From Woeseia oceani (GTDB lineage: Bacteria > Pseudomonadota > Gammaproteobacteria > Steroidobacterales > Woeseiaceae), in NCBI RefSeq assembly GCF_001677435.1, contig NZ_CP016268.1:248001-312000 (forward strand): DNA of 64,000 nucleotides, given 5' to 3'. A program made the translations under genes and the position numbers. Within the stretch, counting starts at the first letter, position 1. Every line of letters begins with the position of its first letter. The notes beneath the pieces were generated by a model that ran no database searches, was not told the DNA's origin, and saw only the letters and a list, made by a program, of their open reading frames with translations. Below, in pieces: positions 1-10,583 of this stretch.

Positions 1-105
1 TCGCGGTGCACTGGCCGAAACGTGCCTGACTGCCCGGTGATTGACGCACTGCTGGATCCGGACGACCAGCTTGAATTGCGCGACAACGATCGCGTCCGGG
101 ATTGA
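1..105 (+). CDS. MerR-family metal regulator, C-terminal end (partial)
   Basis: Frame 1 is open from the window edge to a TGA at 103-105 and reads CTGRNVPDCPVIDAL near its start. Two cysteines seven residues apart, followed by CPVIDAL, are typical of the metal-binding loop at the C-terminus of MerR-family regulators (CueR, PbrR and MerR types). Only about 34 residues are inside the window, so the DNA-binding half is not visible. It lies on the same strand and just upstream of merA and of a MerR-type promoter, so it is probably the mercury regulator of this block. In the best-known operons merR is divergent, whereas here it is co-directional. The exact metal is an inference from the neighbour. 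Confidence 0.65.
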   Translation, partial: SRCTGRNVPDCPVIDALLDPDDQLELRDNDRVRD

Positions 106-152
106 CGGCAACACCATAGGTACGCGTCTGCGTACCAATGTCCGAAACCCTG

Positions 153-1674
<1,522 letters not shown>

Positions 1675-1839
1675 CCGCCTGATAATTCAACCTTTTCCAA
1701 TTATTTCAGGAATATACAAGTTGGCATTCGTGAAATACTGTGACCCCTGCCACGGCACCCGTGCTTGTATTTGCGTTATCCTGAACCTATTGTGCCTGGT
1801 GTCGTCGAACGGTCGACACGTTCCTGAATGCTGGTCCGC

Positions 1840-2295
1840 ATGACTCTGTCAAAATCCTATACAGCTCGCTTGGTCGTCTTGGCACTGCTGCTCGCCTTCG
1901 GGCCGTTGCAGGCGACGGCGGCGTTTACCTGCGAGATGATGGAGACAGTTGTCCACGAGGTCTGCTGTTGCGACGAGGCGCCGGCCTCGCGCGCCAAGGG
2001 TGCCGCTGACGAGGATTGTGATGACGAACTGATCTCGGCTGCGCCGTGTTGTGAGCACTCAACGACGGTCGGGGTCAACGCAGACAGCCTGAAAGCCACC
2101 CCGGGTTCGAAATCCGGGAGCAAGGATTCGCCTTCGCCATTCGATGTCGATCCGCCCGATGCGGGCCTGGTCGACATGCTGGCAGGCCCGGGGCAGCTAT
2201 CCCCCCGTACTCCTGAAGTCCGGTCATTCATCGAGCCGGTTCACCCGGGCGATGGATCGACCCTATGGCTAACCACCCGCCGACTCCGCATCTGA
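1840..2295 (+). CDS. Cys-rich exported protein of unknown function
   Basis: About 151 aa. A Sec-type signal (positively charged start, then LVVLALLLAFGPLQATAA) is followed by a short mature chain with clustered cysteines (EVCCCDEA and later APCCEH) and a Ser/Pro/Asp-rich C-terminal half. Nothing else was recognised. It sits 92 bp ahead of the tolC-like gene of the RND efflux set and on the same strand, so periplasmic metal binding or sensing is a reasonable inference but is not shown. An alternative ATG lies at 1828; neither start has a strong ribosome binding site. A second, unrelated-looking Cys-rich exported protein occurs at 9448. Confidence 0.65.
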   Translation: MTLSKSYTARLVVLALLLAFGPLQATAAFTCEMMETVVHEVCCCDEAPASRAKGAADEDCDDELISAAPCCEHSTTVGVNADSLKATPGSKSGSKDSPSPFDVDPPDAGLVDMLAGPGQLSPRTPEVRSFIEPVHPGDGSTLWLTTRRLRI

Positions 2296-2387
2296 TTTCC
2301 ATTCCGCTTTGACCCGGAACCTGGCCCGTATGGCCGGGTGCTGTCGCGTCGCTATGGCGGCGCCATACCAAAGTAAGGAATGGTCCC

Positions 2388-3689
2388 TTGTCCGCAAGAA
2401 CACTCTACGTAGCGCTTGTTTGCGCTGCATTTGCCGTCGCCGCGCCGCCGCTCTTGGCCGGGACGCAATCTAACCCTGGCCCGCAAGAACGCGCTGCAAT
2501 CACGGCCGACGAGCTGGTGCGCCGCGTGCTCGACAACAACCCGGGGCTCGCTGCCGCGGGCGCCGCAGCCGAAGCGGCCTTTTACCGCGTGGAGCCTGCT
2601 GGCTCGCTGGATGACCCGATGCTGGGCTACGGCGTGGCGCCGCTGACAGCCAGCGCCGACCGAAGCCTCAACCAGCGCATCGAATTCAGCCAGCGCATTC
2701 CCTGGCCCGGCACCCTGGCCGCTCGCGAGGCCGAAGCACGGCACGACGCACGGGCGATGGATGCCGATCAGGATGCGCTTGTTCTCGACCTGGCCGCGAA
2801 CGCGCGCATGGCACACGCAGAGTGGCGTTACATCAACGAGGCGCTGCGCATCCATCACGAGACACGGGCGATTCTCGACGACCTCGTCGCGGTGGCTGAG
2901 TCCCGATACGCCGCGGGTCGCGCGACGAAACAGGACGTCATCCAGGCCGAGCTGGAGCGTGAGCGACTGAACCGGCACGAACTGCTGCTACGACGGGAGC
3001 AGACAACGATCCAAGCGCGGATCAATGCGTTGCTGAACCGGTCGCCGGCGGCGGCGTTGCCGGCGGCCGCGCCCATCGATGTGTCCGAAAAGTTTGCGCC
3101 TGTCGCCGAGCTCGAGGCGATGGCAATCGCCGCGCACCCCGAGCTGCGCCGCCTCGCCGCGACGGTGGATGCCCGCGAGAGCCGGGTCACGCTGGCAAAG
3201 AAGGCCTTCCTGCCCGACTTCCAGGTGGGGGTCGGCTACAACAGCCTCTGGGACCCGGTCGATAAACGTCCGATCATTGGCGTGTCGATCAACGTGCCGC
3301 TCTACCGCGGCAAACGGCAGGCCGAGCTGGATCGCGCACGGGCCGATGTTCGCCGCGCGTCGTTCGCGCTGGATGATCGACAGGCAGCGCTGCTGTCGGA
3401 ACTTGCTGCCGCGCGCTCACGTGTCGTCGAGGCCCGCGACGCCGTGGACCTGTACGAATCAAAGCTGTTGCCGCTCGCGGACGAGTTCCTGTCATCCGCC
3501 GTCGCGGATTACCGGAGCGGCGACGGCGCCTTTCTCAATGTCATTACCGCCGAGCAGCGCAAGCTCGATACCGAGCTTGCCTACGTCCGCGCGGTATCCG
3601 ATCACGCCCGCCACGTCGCCGAGTTGCGGCGCTGGTCCGGGGCCTCGATTGACCTGTCGCGGGAAAGCCCCGTGGGAGTATCCAAATGA
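2388..3689 (+). CDS. TolC-family outer membrane channel (CusC/CzcC-like)
   Basis: This 433-aa protein starts at a TTG preceded by AAGGAA seven bases upstream and carries a signal peptide (VALVCAAFAVAAPPLLA). The rest is two related alpha-helical halves rich in Ala, Arg and Glu, with the outer-membrane efflux protein pattern NPGLAAAGAAAEAA early and a repeat of the coiled-coil/barrel layout after residue 230 (AHPELRRLAATVDA). It forms the outer-membrane exit duct of the tripartite pump made with the next two genes. Its last four bases overlap the adaptor start (ATGA), which indicates one operon. Copper/silver specificity is inferred from the adaptor and the pump. Confidence 0.9.
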   Translation: MSARTLYVALVCAAFAVAAPPLLAGTQSNPGPQERAAITADELVRRVLDNNPGLAAAGAAAEAAFYRVEPAGSLDDPMLGYGVAPLTASADRSLNQRIEFSQRIPWPGTLAAREAEARHDARAMDADQDALVLDLAANARMAHAEWRYINEALRIHHETRAILDDLVAVAESRYAAGRATKQDVIQAELERERLNRHELLLRREQTTIQARINALLNRSPAAALPAAAPIDVSEKFAPVAELEAMAIAAHPELRRLAATVDARESRVTLAKKAFLPDFQVGVGYNSLWDPVDKRPIIGVSINVPLYRGKRQAELDRARADVRRASFALDDRQAALLSELAAARSRVVEARDAVDLYESKLLPLADEFLSSAVADYRSGDGAFLNVITAEQRKLDTELAYVRAVSDHARHVAELRRWSGASIDLSRESPVGVSK

Positions 3690-5548
3690 AAAATTCTAAA
3701 TACGTAATTGGCGCGGTGCTCATCGCGGCTGTGGCAGGTTTCTTCATCTGGTCACAAACCAGGGAGCAGGCGTCTGACAGTGGCGAAAGCCGCGCGATGA
3801 TGCCCACCTACCGGGCAGCGGGCGTGGAAGTCGGCATTGCCACCGACCCACAGGTGCCGAAAGTCGGCGAGAATCGACTCATCGTCGAGTTGCGCACGCC
3901 GGACGGCGAGCCGGTGACCCCTGGCGACATCGAAGCTTATGCGGAAATGCCGGCGATGGGTGCGATGCCCGCGATGCGTGCGCCGGCGGGTCTGGAACAA
4001 ACCGGTCCGGATCGTTTCGAGGGTACGCTCGACCTGTCCATGCGCGGCGAGTGGCCGTTGACGTTGACGTTTACCGGGAGCAGCGGACAGCCGGCCCGCC
4101 TGCAATTTGATCTCGCCACCGATCGTGGCGACATGCCGATTTCCTCGGGCGGCGAGGCAGTTGATGGCGGCAGCGACGCGGCGGCCGCCGCCGACGGCTT
4201 ACCGCGATACCGCGCCGGTAAGTACGAAATTGCGGTCGGCATCGAGCCTGAGACGGCGCGCGTCGGCGAGAATCGCCTGGTGCTCGAGGTGATGGATGCC
4301 GATGGCAATCCGGTCGATGACATGGACATCGATGCGTTTGCGCAAATGCCGGCGATGGGTGCGATGCCCGCCATGCGCGCGCCGGCCGGTCTCGAACGGA
4401 CGGGCCCGGGGCGCTACGAGGGCACGGTGGACCTGTCGATGCGCGGCGAGTGGCCCCTGACCATCCAGCTCGGCGACCGGCGCGTCCAGTTCGACCTCGC
4501 GACAGACCGGAAAGGCCTGACCGTGGCCACCGGTGCAACCCCGGTCGGTGCGGCCGCCGCGCCGGCGGCCGAAGGTCCCGTGGTCACGATCGACAACCGG
4601 CGCCGGCAGATGATCGGGGTCACGACCGGGCTCGCGACACACCGCGACCTCGTCAAGTCGATCCGCGCCGTGGGCGAGGTGACCGTCGACGAGACGCGCC
4701 TGTCCGAGGTGGCGTTGAAATACGATGGCTACATCGGCGACCTCAAAGCCGATTACGTCGGCATGCCGGTCGAACAGGGCCAGGTCCTGTTCACGGTGTA
4801 CAGCCCCGAACTGCTGGCGGCCCAGGACGAGTACCTCGAAGTTCGCCGGCGTCGCTCCGCCGCGACGGGCGGCGACAGCCTGCTGCGCGCTGCGCGCCAG
4901 CGACTCCGGTTGTGGGACATGAGCGAGGCGGAGATCGCGGCGCTGGAGCGCCGCGGCAGCCCGCTGGAGTACGTGCCCATCCATGCACCGCAAAGCGGCA
5001 CGCTGATCGAGCGGCACATCGCCGACGGCAGTGCGGCGAAAAAGTTGCAGCCCCTCTTGAGCATTGCCGACCTGTCCCGTGTCTGGGTGGAGGCGGAGGT
5101 CTTCGAGGGCGATCTCGAATTGCTGCAGGAGGGCATGCAGGCAGACGTCTTGCTGCCCAACCTGCCCGGCCGTCGCTATCCGGCACGTGTCGAGTATGTC
5201 TACCCGACGCTGGACGGGCGAACCCGCACCGGTCGGGTCCGGCTTTCTCTCGACAACAGCGGCGGCGAACTGAAACCCGCGATGTACGCCGAAGTTTCGT
5301 TGCAGGCGAATCTCGGGCACCGGCTCAGCGTACCCGAGGAGTCGATCATCTTCGCCGGCAAAAGCCGGGTCGTGTTCGTCGACCTGGGCGGCGGCCGCTT
5401 GCAGCCGCGCCGAATCCGGACGGGCCGCCAGGCCGGTGAGTTCGTGGAGGTGCTCGACGGCCTCGCGCTCAACGACACGGTCGTGACCTCGGGCAATTTC
5501 CTGATTGCCGCTGAGACGCGTCTGAAAGCGGGGATTGACCAATGGTAG
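3686..5548 (+). CDS. RND periplasmic adaptor, CusB-like, with duplicated Met-rich N-terminal domain
   Basis: This 620-aa membrane-fusion protein has an N-terminal anchor/signal (VIGAVLIAAVAGFFIW). It is longer than usual because a FixH/YtkA-like beta domain occurs twice before the adaptor core. Each copy carries MPAMGAMPAM (about residues 88-97 and 221-230) followed by a near-identical MRAPAGLE and LSMRGEWPLT tail. The CusB-type core begins near residue 300 (TIDNRRRQMIGVTTG) with the barrel-sandwich and beta-barrel segments (HAPQSGTLIERHIADGS, SRVWVEAEVFEGDLELL). The Met clusters are plausible Cu(I)/Ag(I) ligands. It links pump and outer-membrane channel in the periplasm. It overlaps both neighbouring genes. 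Confidence 0.9.
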   Translation: MKNSKYVIGAVLIAAVAGFFIWSQTREQASDSGESRAMMPTYRAAGVEVGIATDPQVPKVGENRLIVELRTPDGEPVTPGDIEAYAEMPAMGAMPAMRAPAGLEQTGPDRFEGTLDLSMRGEWPLTLTFTGSSGQPARLQFDLATDRGDMPISSGGEAVDGGSDAAAAADGLPRYRAGKYEIAVGIEPETARVGENRLVLEVMDADGNPVDDMDIDAFAQMPAMGAMPAMRAPAGLERTGPGRYEGTVDLSMRGEWPLTIQLGDRRVQFDLATDRKGLTVATGATPVGAAAAPAAEGPVVTIDNRRRQMIGVTTGLATHRDLVKSIRAVGEVTVDETRLSEVALKYDGYIGDLKADYVGMPVEQGQVLFTVYSPELLAAQDEYLEVRRRRSAATGGDSLLRAARQRLRLWDMSEAEIAALERRGSPLEYVPIHAPQSGTLIERHIADGSAAKKLQPLLSIADLSRVWVEAEVFEGDLELLQEGMQADVLLPNLPGRRYPARVEYVYPTLDGRTRTGRVRLSLDNSGGELKPAMYAEVSLQANLGHRLSVPEESIIFAGKSRVVFVDLGGGRLQPRRIRTGRQAGEFVEVLDGLALNDTVVTSGNFLIAAETRLKAGIDQW

Positions 5549-8500
5549 GCCAACAACAAGGCGATACTCCGAAAGGGCCGCTCGAGCGCCTGATCGGGTT
5601 CTCCGCCCGCAACTGGCTGCTGACCCTGATGCTGGTTGCCGTGGCCGCCGGCTGGGGCTGGCGTTCGCTCGCCGAAGCGCCGCTGGATGCGATTCCCGAC
5701 CTGTCGGACGTGCAGGTGATCGTGTTCACGAACTGGCCCGGCCGCAGTCCGGACCTGGTCGAGGACCAGATCACTTACCCGCTGACCACGACGCTGCTGG
5801 CCGCACCCAACGTGCGCTTCGTTCGCGGGCAGAGCTTCATGGGCCTGTCGTTCGTCTACGTCATCTTCGAGGACGGCACCGACATGTACTGGGCACGGTC
5901 GCGCGTGCTCGAGTACCTGAACTCGGCCGCACCGAAATTGCCGGACGATGTGCAGCCGACGCTGGGCCCGGACGCGACCGGCGTCGGCTGGGTCTACCAG
6001 TACGCGCTCGTGGACAAGAGTGGCAACCAGTCGCTCGCCGACCTGCGCAGCCTGCAGGACTTCAATATCCGCTACGCGCTGGAGTCGGTCTCGGGCGTTG
6101 CCGAAGTGGCCTCCGTTGGCGGCTTCGTCAAGGAGTACCAGGTCAACGTCGACCCGAACAAGCTCGCGTCCTATGGCATCTCGCTGGACAAGCTGGCCGG
6201 CGCGGTACGGGATTCGAACAAGGACGTTGGCGGCCGCGTGCTCGAGATCGCGGGCCACGAGCAATTCATTCGCGGGCGCGGCTACGTCAAGTCGGTTGCC
6301 GATATCGAGGAGGTGGTGATCGGCGTCGGCGAGGGCGGCGTGCCCGTGCGCGTCGCGGACGTGGCCGATGTGAGTCTCGGGCCGGCCATGCAGCGTGGCC
6401 AGGCGGATCTTGACGGCGAGGGCGTTACAGTGGGCGGCATCGTCGTGATGCGCTACGGCCAGAACGCGCTGGACGTGATTGACCGGGTGAAGGAACGGCT
6501 GGACGTCGTCCGGGAGAGTCTGCCCGACGGTGTCGAGATCGTGCCCGTGTACGATCGCGCGGGGCTGATCGAGCGTGCGATTGAAACGCTAAGGAATACG
6601 CTCGTCGAGGAAATGCTGATCGTCTCGCTGGTGATCGGCCTGTTCCTGCTGCACGCGCGCTCCGCGTTCGTTGCGATCATCACCCTGCCGATCGCGATCC
6701 TGCTGTCGTTCATCCCGATGTTCTACCAGGGACTCACTGCCAACATCATGTCATTGGGCGGCATCGCTGTTGCCATCGGGGCGATGGTCGATGCGGCGAT
6801 CGTGATCATCGACAATATCCACAAGCGATTACAAGGGGGCTTGCAGGAGGGCGAGTCGCGGATCGATGCGATCATCGAGGCCATGCAGGAAGTCGGGCCG
6901 AGCATCTTCTTTTCCTTGCTGATTATCACGGTCTCGTTCCTGCCCGTGTTCGCGCTGGAGGGTACCGAGGGCCGCCTGTTCAAGCCGCTCGCCTACACGA
7001 AGACCTACTCGATGTTCTTCGCGGCGCTGCTGTCTGTCACCTTGATCCCGGCGCTGGCAGTGTTGCTGATCAAGGGCCGCATCCGTGGCGACGACAGCCG
7101 GCTCAACCGGTTGTTGATGGCCGGTTATGCGCCGGCCGTGAAGTTCGCGGTGCGCTGGCGCTGGCCGGTGATCATCGTCGCCGTGCTGGCGCTGGTGGTG
7201 ACGGTGCCGGTTTACCGCAGTCTCGGCAACGAGTTCATGCCGCCGCTCAACGAAGGCAGCATCCTCTACATGCCGACCGCGTTGCCGGGCATGTCCATCG
7301 CGGAAGCGACGCGCGTCATGCAAACGATGGACCGCGAACTCAAGAAGTTCCCGGAGGTCGAGCGGGTCTTTGGCGAGGTCGGTCGCAGCACCAGCCCGAC
7401 CGACCCGGCACCGCTGTCGATGATCGAAACCAACATCATGCTGAAGGACAAGAGCGAATGGCGCGAGGGCATGACCTGGGACAAGCTGATCGGTGAGATG
7501 GACGCCGCGATGCGTTTCCCCGGCATGCCGAATATCTGGTGGATGCCCATCCAGACCCGCACCGAGATGCTGGCCACCGGCATCCGCTCCTCGCTCGGCA
7601 TCAAGGTATTTGGACCGGACCTGGGCGAGATCGAGGCCACCGCCGTCGACATCGAGCGCGCGTTGCTTGCAGACGAACGGACGGCGCCCTACACGCGCAG
7701 TGCCTTCGCGGAACGTGCCACCGGCGGCTACTTCCTGGACTTCGATATCGACCGCAAGGCGGCAGCGCGTTTCGGACTGAATGTGGATGACGTTCAGCGG
7801 GTCATCGAGGCCGCGATGGGCGGTATGAAAGTCAGCGAGACCGTCGAGGGCCGCGAGCGTTACGGTATCCTGGTGCGTTATGCGCGCGAGTACCGCGACA
7901 ACATCGAAGCGTTGGAACGCGTATTCGTGACAACCGCCAACGGTGCGCAGATCCCGATCACGCAGGTAGCGGATATCGAGTTCCGGACCGGTCCGCCCGC
8001 GCTCCGGAACGAGGACGGTCAACTCGTGAGCTTCGTGTTCGTTGACGTCGGCCAGGACATCGGCATCGCCGATTACGTCGAGCTGGCTCGCGAAGTGGTT
8101 GCGGAGAAGGTTGAGATAGCGCCGGGCTACCGGCTCGACTGGGCCGGGCAGTTCACTTATTTCGAGCGCGCGAAGGCACGGCTGCAGGTGCTGGTTCCGC
8201 TGACCGTGTTCCTAATCTTCTTCATGCTCTACATGCACCGCAAGTCGATGACGGAAACGCTGATTGTCATGACGGCATTGCCGTTCTCGCTGGTCGGTAG
8301 TATCTGGCTGCTGGCCGCGCTCGGTTACAATCTGAGCGTCGCGGTCGCGGTGGGCATGATCGCCGTGGCCGGGCTCGCCGTTGAGCTCGGGTTGCTGATG
8401 ATGCTTTACCTGGACCTGGCCTGGCGGCAATACCAGGAAGAAGGCCTGATTCACAGCCGCCTCGACCTGTCCGCGGCAATAACGGTCGGTGCCAGTCACC

Positions 8501-8748
8501 GCATTCGGCCCATGCTGATGACGGGGTTCGCCCTGTTCATGGGCTTGGTGCCGATCATGTACAGCAGTGGCAGCGGCGCGGATGTCATGAAGCGCATTGC
8601 CGCGCCGATGCTGGGCGGCGTCGGCACCGCCTTGCTGCTGGTGTTACTGGTATTCCCGGCCATTTTTTCGTTCTGGCGCGGTCGCGGGCTACCGAAACTG
8701 GTGCCTCTGCCCGCCGACCTGGAGCCTGATGGAGAAAGTCATGAATAA
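5542..8748 (+). CDS. Heavy-metal RND efflux pump, CusA/CzcA family
   Basis: This 1068-aa inner-membrane proton antiporter has the RND layout of 12 membrane segments and two large periplasmic loops. Recognisable marks are EAPLDAIPDLSDVQVIVFT after the first helix, WPGRSPDLVEDQITYPL, the TM4 stretch GGIAVAIGAMVDAAIVIIDN with its proton-relay aspartates, and the C-terminal GMIAVAGLAVELGLLMMLYLD. These are typical of the heavy-metal efflux (HME) subfamily that exports Cu(I)/Ag(I) or Zn/Co/Cd. The Met-rich adaptor and copper neighbours favour monovalent copper or silver. Start and stop overlap the adaptor (ATGGTAG) and the next gene (ATGAATAA). Confidence 0.95.
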   Translation: MVGQQQGDTPKGPLERLIGFSARNWLLTLMLVAVAAGWGWRSLAEAPLDAIPDLSDVQVIVFTNWPGRSPDLVEDQITYPLTTTLLAAPNVRFVRGQSFMGLSFVYVIFEDGTDMYWARSRVLEYLNSAAPKLPDDVQPTLGPDATGVGWVYQYALVDKSGNQSLADLRSLQDFNIRYALESVSGVAEVASVGGFVKEYQVNVDPNKLASYGISLDKLAGAVRDSNKDVGGRVLEIAGHEQFIRGRGYVKSVADIEEVVIGVGEGGVPVRVADVADVSLGPAMQRGQADLDGEGVTVGGIVVMRYGQNALDVIDRVKERLDVVRESLPDGVEIVPVYDRAGLIERAIETLRNTLVEEMLIVSLVIGLFLLHARSAFVAIITLPIAILLSFIPMFYQGLTANIMSLGGIAVAIGAMVDAAIVIIDNIHKRLQGGLQEGESRIDAIIEAMQEVGPSIFFSLLIITVSFLPVFALEGTEGRLFKPLAYTKTYSMFFAALLSVTLIPALAVLLIKGRIRGDDSRLNRLLMAGYAPAVKFAVRWRWPVIIVAVLALVVTVPVYRSLGNEFMPPLNEGSILYMPTALPGMSIAEATRVMQTMDRELKKFPEVERVFGEVGRSTSPTDPAPLSMIETNIMLKDKSEWREGMTWDKLIGEMDAAMRFPGMPNIWWMPIQTRTEMLATGIRSSLGIKVFGPDLGEIEATAVDIERALLADERTAPYTRSAFAERATGGYFLDFDIDRKAAARFGLNVDDVQRVIEAAMGGMKVSETVEGRERYGILVRYAREYRDNIEALERVFVTTANGAQIPITQVADIEFRTGPPALRNEDGQLVSFVFVDVGQDIGIADYVELAREVVAEKVEIAPGYRLDWAGQFTYFERAKARLQVLVPLTVFLIFFMLYMHRKSMTETLIVMTALPFSLVGSIWLLAALGYNLSVAVAVGMIAVAGLAVELGLLMMLYLDLAWRQYQEEGLIHSRLDLSAAITVGASHRIRPMLMTGFALFMGLVPIMYSSGSGADVMKRIAAPMLGGVGTALLLVLLVFPAIFSFWRGRGLPKLVPLPADLEPDGESHE

Positions 8749-9265
8749 CGTTGTAATCGCTCAAGGAGCGGCCAGGCGGACATGGGTCCTGCTGGCCAGC
8801 CTGTTGTTCGCGCCGGTAGTGTCTGCCTGCAGCGAACCCGGGCCGCAGTCGATGGCTGACACTGGCGCCGACGCCGAAATCGTCGTGTACAAGACGCCGT
8901 ACTGCGGTTGTTGCCACAAGTGGGTCGAGCAGCTTGAACGGGACGGGCTGGCGGTGGACGCGGTCAACGTGCAGAGCACTGCATCGATCCAGACCGAGCT
9001 TGGCGTGCCTACGTCGATGCGCTCCTGCCACACCGCGAAAGTCGGCGACTATTGGGTCGAGGGACATGTGCCGCCCGATCTCGTGGAGAAGTTGCTGGAG
9101 GACAAGCCGGAAGGCATCCGCGGCCTCGCCGTGCCCGGCATGCCGGTTGGTTCGCCCGGCATGGAGGGCCCCGGCGCGGAGCCCTACGATGTCATGCAGG
9201 TGCATGCCGATGGCAGCGCCAGCGTCTATGCGCGTCGCGAAGGCAGGGAATTTGCGCCGGAGTAA
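8741..9265 (+). CDS. DUF411 metal-binding lipoprotein
   Basis: This 174-aa protein has a lipoprotein signal (lipobox VVSAC) and a DUF411 domain: VYKTPYCGCCHKWVEQL near the start, then VPTSMRSCHTAKVGDYWVEGHVP and GLAVPGMPVGSPGME. DUF411 proteins are small periplasmic proteins repeatedly found with CusCBA pumps and are thought to carry copper on CxCC/Met ligands; the exact role is not established. The ATG at 8741 is chosen because GGAG lies six bases upstream and it overlaps the pump stop. This makes it the fourth gene of the efflux operon. Confidence 0.85.
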   Translation: MNNVVIAQGAARRTWVLLASLLFAPVVSACSEPGPQSMADTGADAEIVVYKTPYCGCCHKWVEQLERDGLAVDAVNVQSTASIQTELGVPTSMRSCHTAKVGDYWVEGHVPPDLVEKLLEDKPEGIRGLAVPGMPVGSPGMEGPGAEPYDVMQVHADGSASVYARREGREFAPE

Positions 9266-9411
9266 TCGTGTCTAATCAAAGCCCTTCGCCTCGTCCGCAG
9301 CTGGAACTAATCGGTCATCCCTTTGTTGCTGGGTGGACACAGTGGTGCCAGCTGACCGTTGGCAGCTGCGCTGGGCGGAACCGCGCGTTTCTTGGCGTGT
9401 TGGACGAAGCG

Positions 9412-9440
9412 TTGCGATTCGCCGCGATTCGGACTAGTCT
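9412..9440 (+). promoter_or_regulatory. Possible promoter for the Cys-rich/copper oxidase operon
   Basis: TTGCGA (9412-9417) and TAGTCT (9435-9440) are spaced 17 bp apart and end 7 bp before the GTG at 9448, so the transcript could be almost leaderless. There is no clear ribosome binding site in front of that GTG. This is a pattern match only. Confidence 0.3.
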
Positions 9441-9447
9441 CCAAACC

Positions 9448-9804
9448 GTGAAAAATCTACGCACAAGCCTGCTGTTGCTGACCTTGCTGGGCCTGCCGTT
9501 GAGCGGCATGGCCATGCTGGGCGCCGATTGCAGTGCGCTTGCGCTTTCGAGTAGCGCGGAAATGAGCGCTCATGCCGGCCATGCCGCGGAGAATGCTGAG
9601 AACGCCGATGCGAGCGACGGCGCTTGTCCGTGTTGCGGTGGCTGCGCCGCCGCCTGTGCGACCGGCTGCGGCAACGCCGTCTTCATGTCCGTGACTCGTG
9701 TTGCACACGACGCAGGCAACGCGTTTCGTGCCCCGGCGAGTACCCGCTACTCGCCCGACCCAGCGCCCCCCGTTCCCAAACGACCTCCCATCCTGCCCCG
9801 CTGA
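9448..9804 (+). CDS. Small Cys-rich exported protein
   Basis: About 118 aa starting at GTG, chosen because a clean Sec signal begins there (KNLRTSLLLLTLLGLPLSGMA). The mature part has a His/Ala stretch (SAHAGHAAENAENA) and a dense cysteine block, CPCCGGCAAACATGCG, then a Pro-rich tail. No family was recognised. It is the first gene of the run leading to cytochrome c, the multicopper oxidase CopA and CopB, so a periplasmic copper-binding role is inferred. The same frame is open further upstream to a GTG at 9269, but that extension has no signal-like features. Confidence 0.6.
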   Translation: MKNLRTSLLLLTLLGLPLSGMAMLGADCSALALSSSAEMSAHAGHAAENAENADASDGACPCCGGCAAACATGCGNAVFMSVTRVAHDAGNAFRAPASTRYSPDPAPPVPKRPPILPR

Positions 9805-9928
9805 ATCGGCGCCACCCGGCCGCCGAGACGTAGCGCTGCGCCCGCGACAGGGCGTCGCTGCATCCGAACAGGTTTTTATGCAGTCCGTCGCCCCGTGACT
9901 TCGGCGACACGCAGGAGAGGTTCCACCC

Positions 9929-10579
9929 ATGATCTATCTGAAAGCAGCCGTTGTCTGGCTGATTGTCGCCGTCGTCGCGGTGTTCGCAGTGTCGTCCAGC
10001 GGCATGATCGAAGTCGCCGCAAATCGAGAGCACAGCGGCCCCGTGGGCTGGATTCTCGAAACCGCCCGTGAAGCTTCGGTGGAGCGGCAGGCAGCGAGTA
10101 TCGACGTACCCGAGCTCGACAGCCCGGACATGCAGCTGGCCGGTATCAATGACTTCGACGCCATGTGTGTCGGCTGTCACGGTGGCCCGGGCAAGGAGCG
10201 TTCGTCCGCCGGGCGAGGCCTGAACCCGATTGCTCCCGACCTTGCAACGGTCGCCACCGAAAGGACGGCGGCGGAAATCTACTGGGCAACTCGAAACGGC
10301 ATTCGCATGACGGGTATGCCGGCCTGGAGTGCCAGTCACGACGACCAGTCTCTATGGCCGGTTGTTTCATTCATCAGCATGCGTTTGCCTGATCTCGATT
10401 CCGCCGGCTATGCGGCGATGCTTGAAGGAGCGACGGGCCACGGCCACCACAGCGGCGACAGTGGCGGCCACACCGAAGGCGACGGCGAGTCGCACGAGCA
10501 TGGCAACGGCGCCGACCAGGCAAACGACCCCGCCGTCCCGGCGACGGAAGAGCACGATCACAGTACACATGAGCATTGA
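9929..10579 (+). CDS. c-type cytochrome with His-rich C-terminal tail
   Basis: 216 aa. It has an N-terminal membrane anchor (AAVVWLIVAVVAVFAV), one haem-binding CVGCH at about residues 80-84 and a probable axial methionine in RMTGMPAW. After the compact cytochrome domain comes a low-complexity tail of about 50 residues rich in His, Gly and Asp/Glu (GHGHHSGDSGGH, EEHDHSTHEH), likely a metal-binding extension. It ends eight bases before or within the start of the multicopper oxidase, depending on which ATG is used. A role passing electrons from periplasmic Cu(I) oxidation is inferred from this position only. Confidence 0.85.
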   Translation: MIYLKAAVVWLIVAVVAVFAVSSSGMIEVAANREHSGPVGWILETAREASVERQAASIDVPELDSPDMQLAGINDFDAMCVGCHGGPGKERSSAGRGLNPIAPDLATVATERTAAEIYWATRNGIRMTGMPAWSASHDDQSLWPVVSFISMRLPDLDSAGYAAMLEGATGHGHHSGDSGGHTEGDGESHEHGNGADQANDPAVPATEEHDHSTHEH

Positions 10580-10583
10580 TCCA

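Noticed and set aside
4199-5542. 447-codon minus-strand frame opposite the RND adaptor
   Set aside because: Antisense shadow of a conserved gene; no ribosome binding site or family features.
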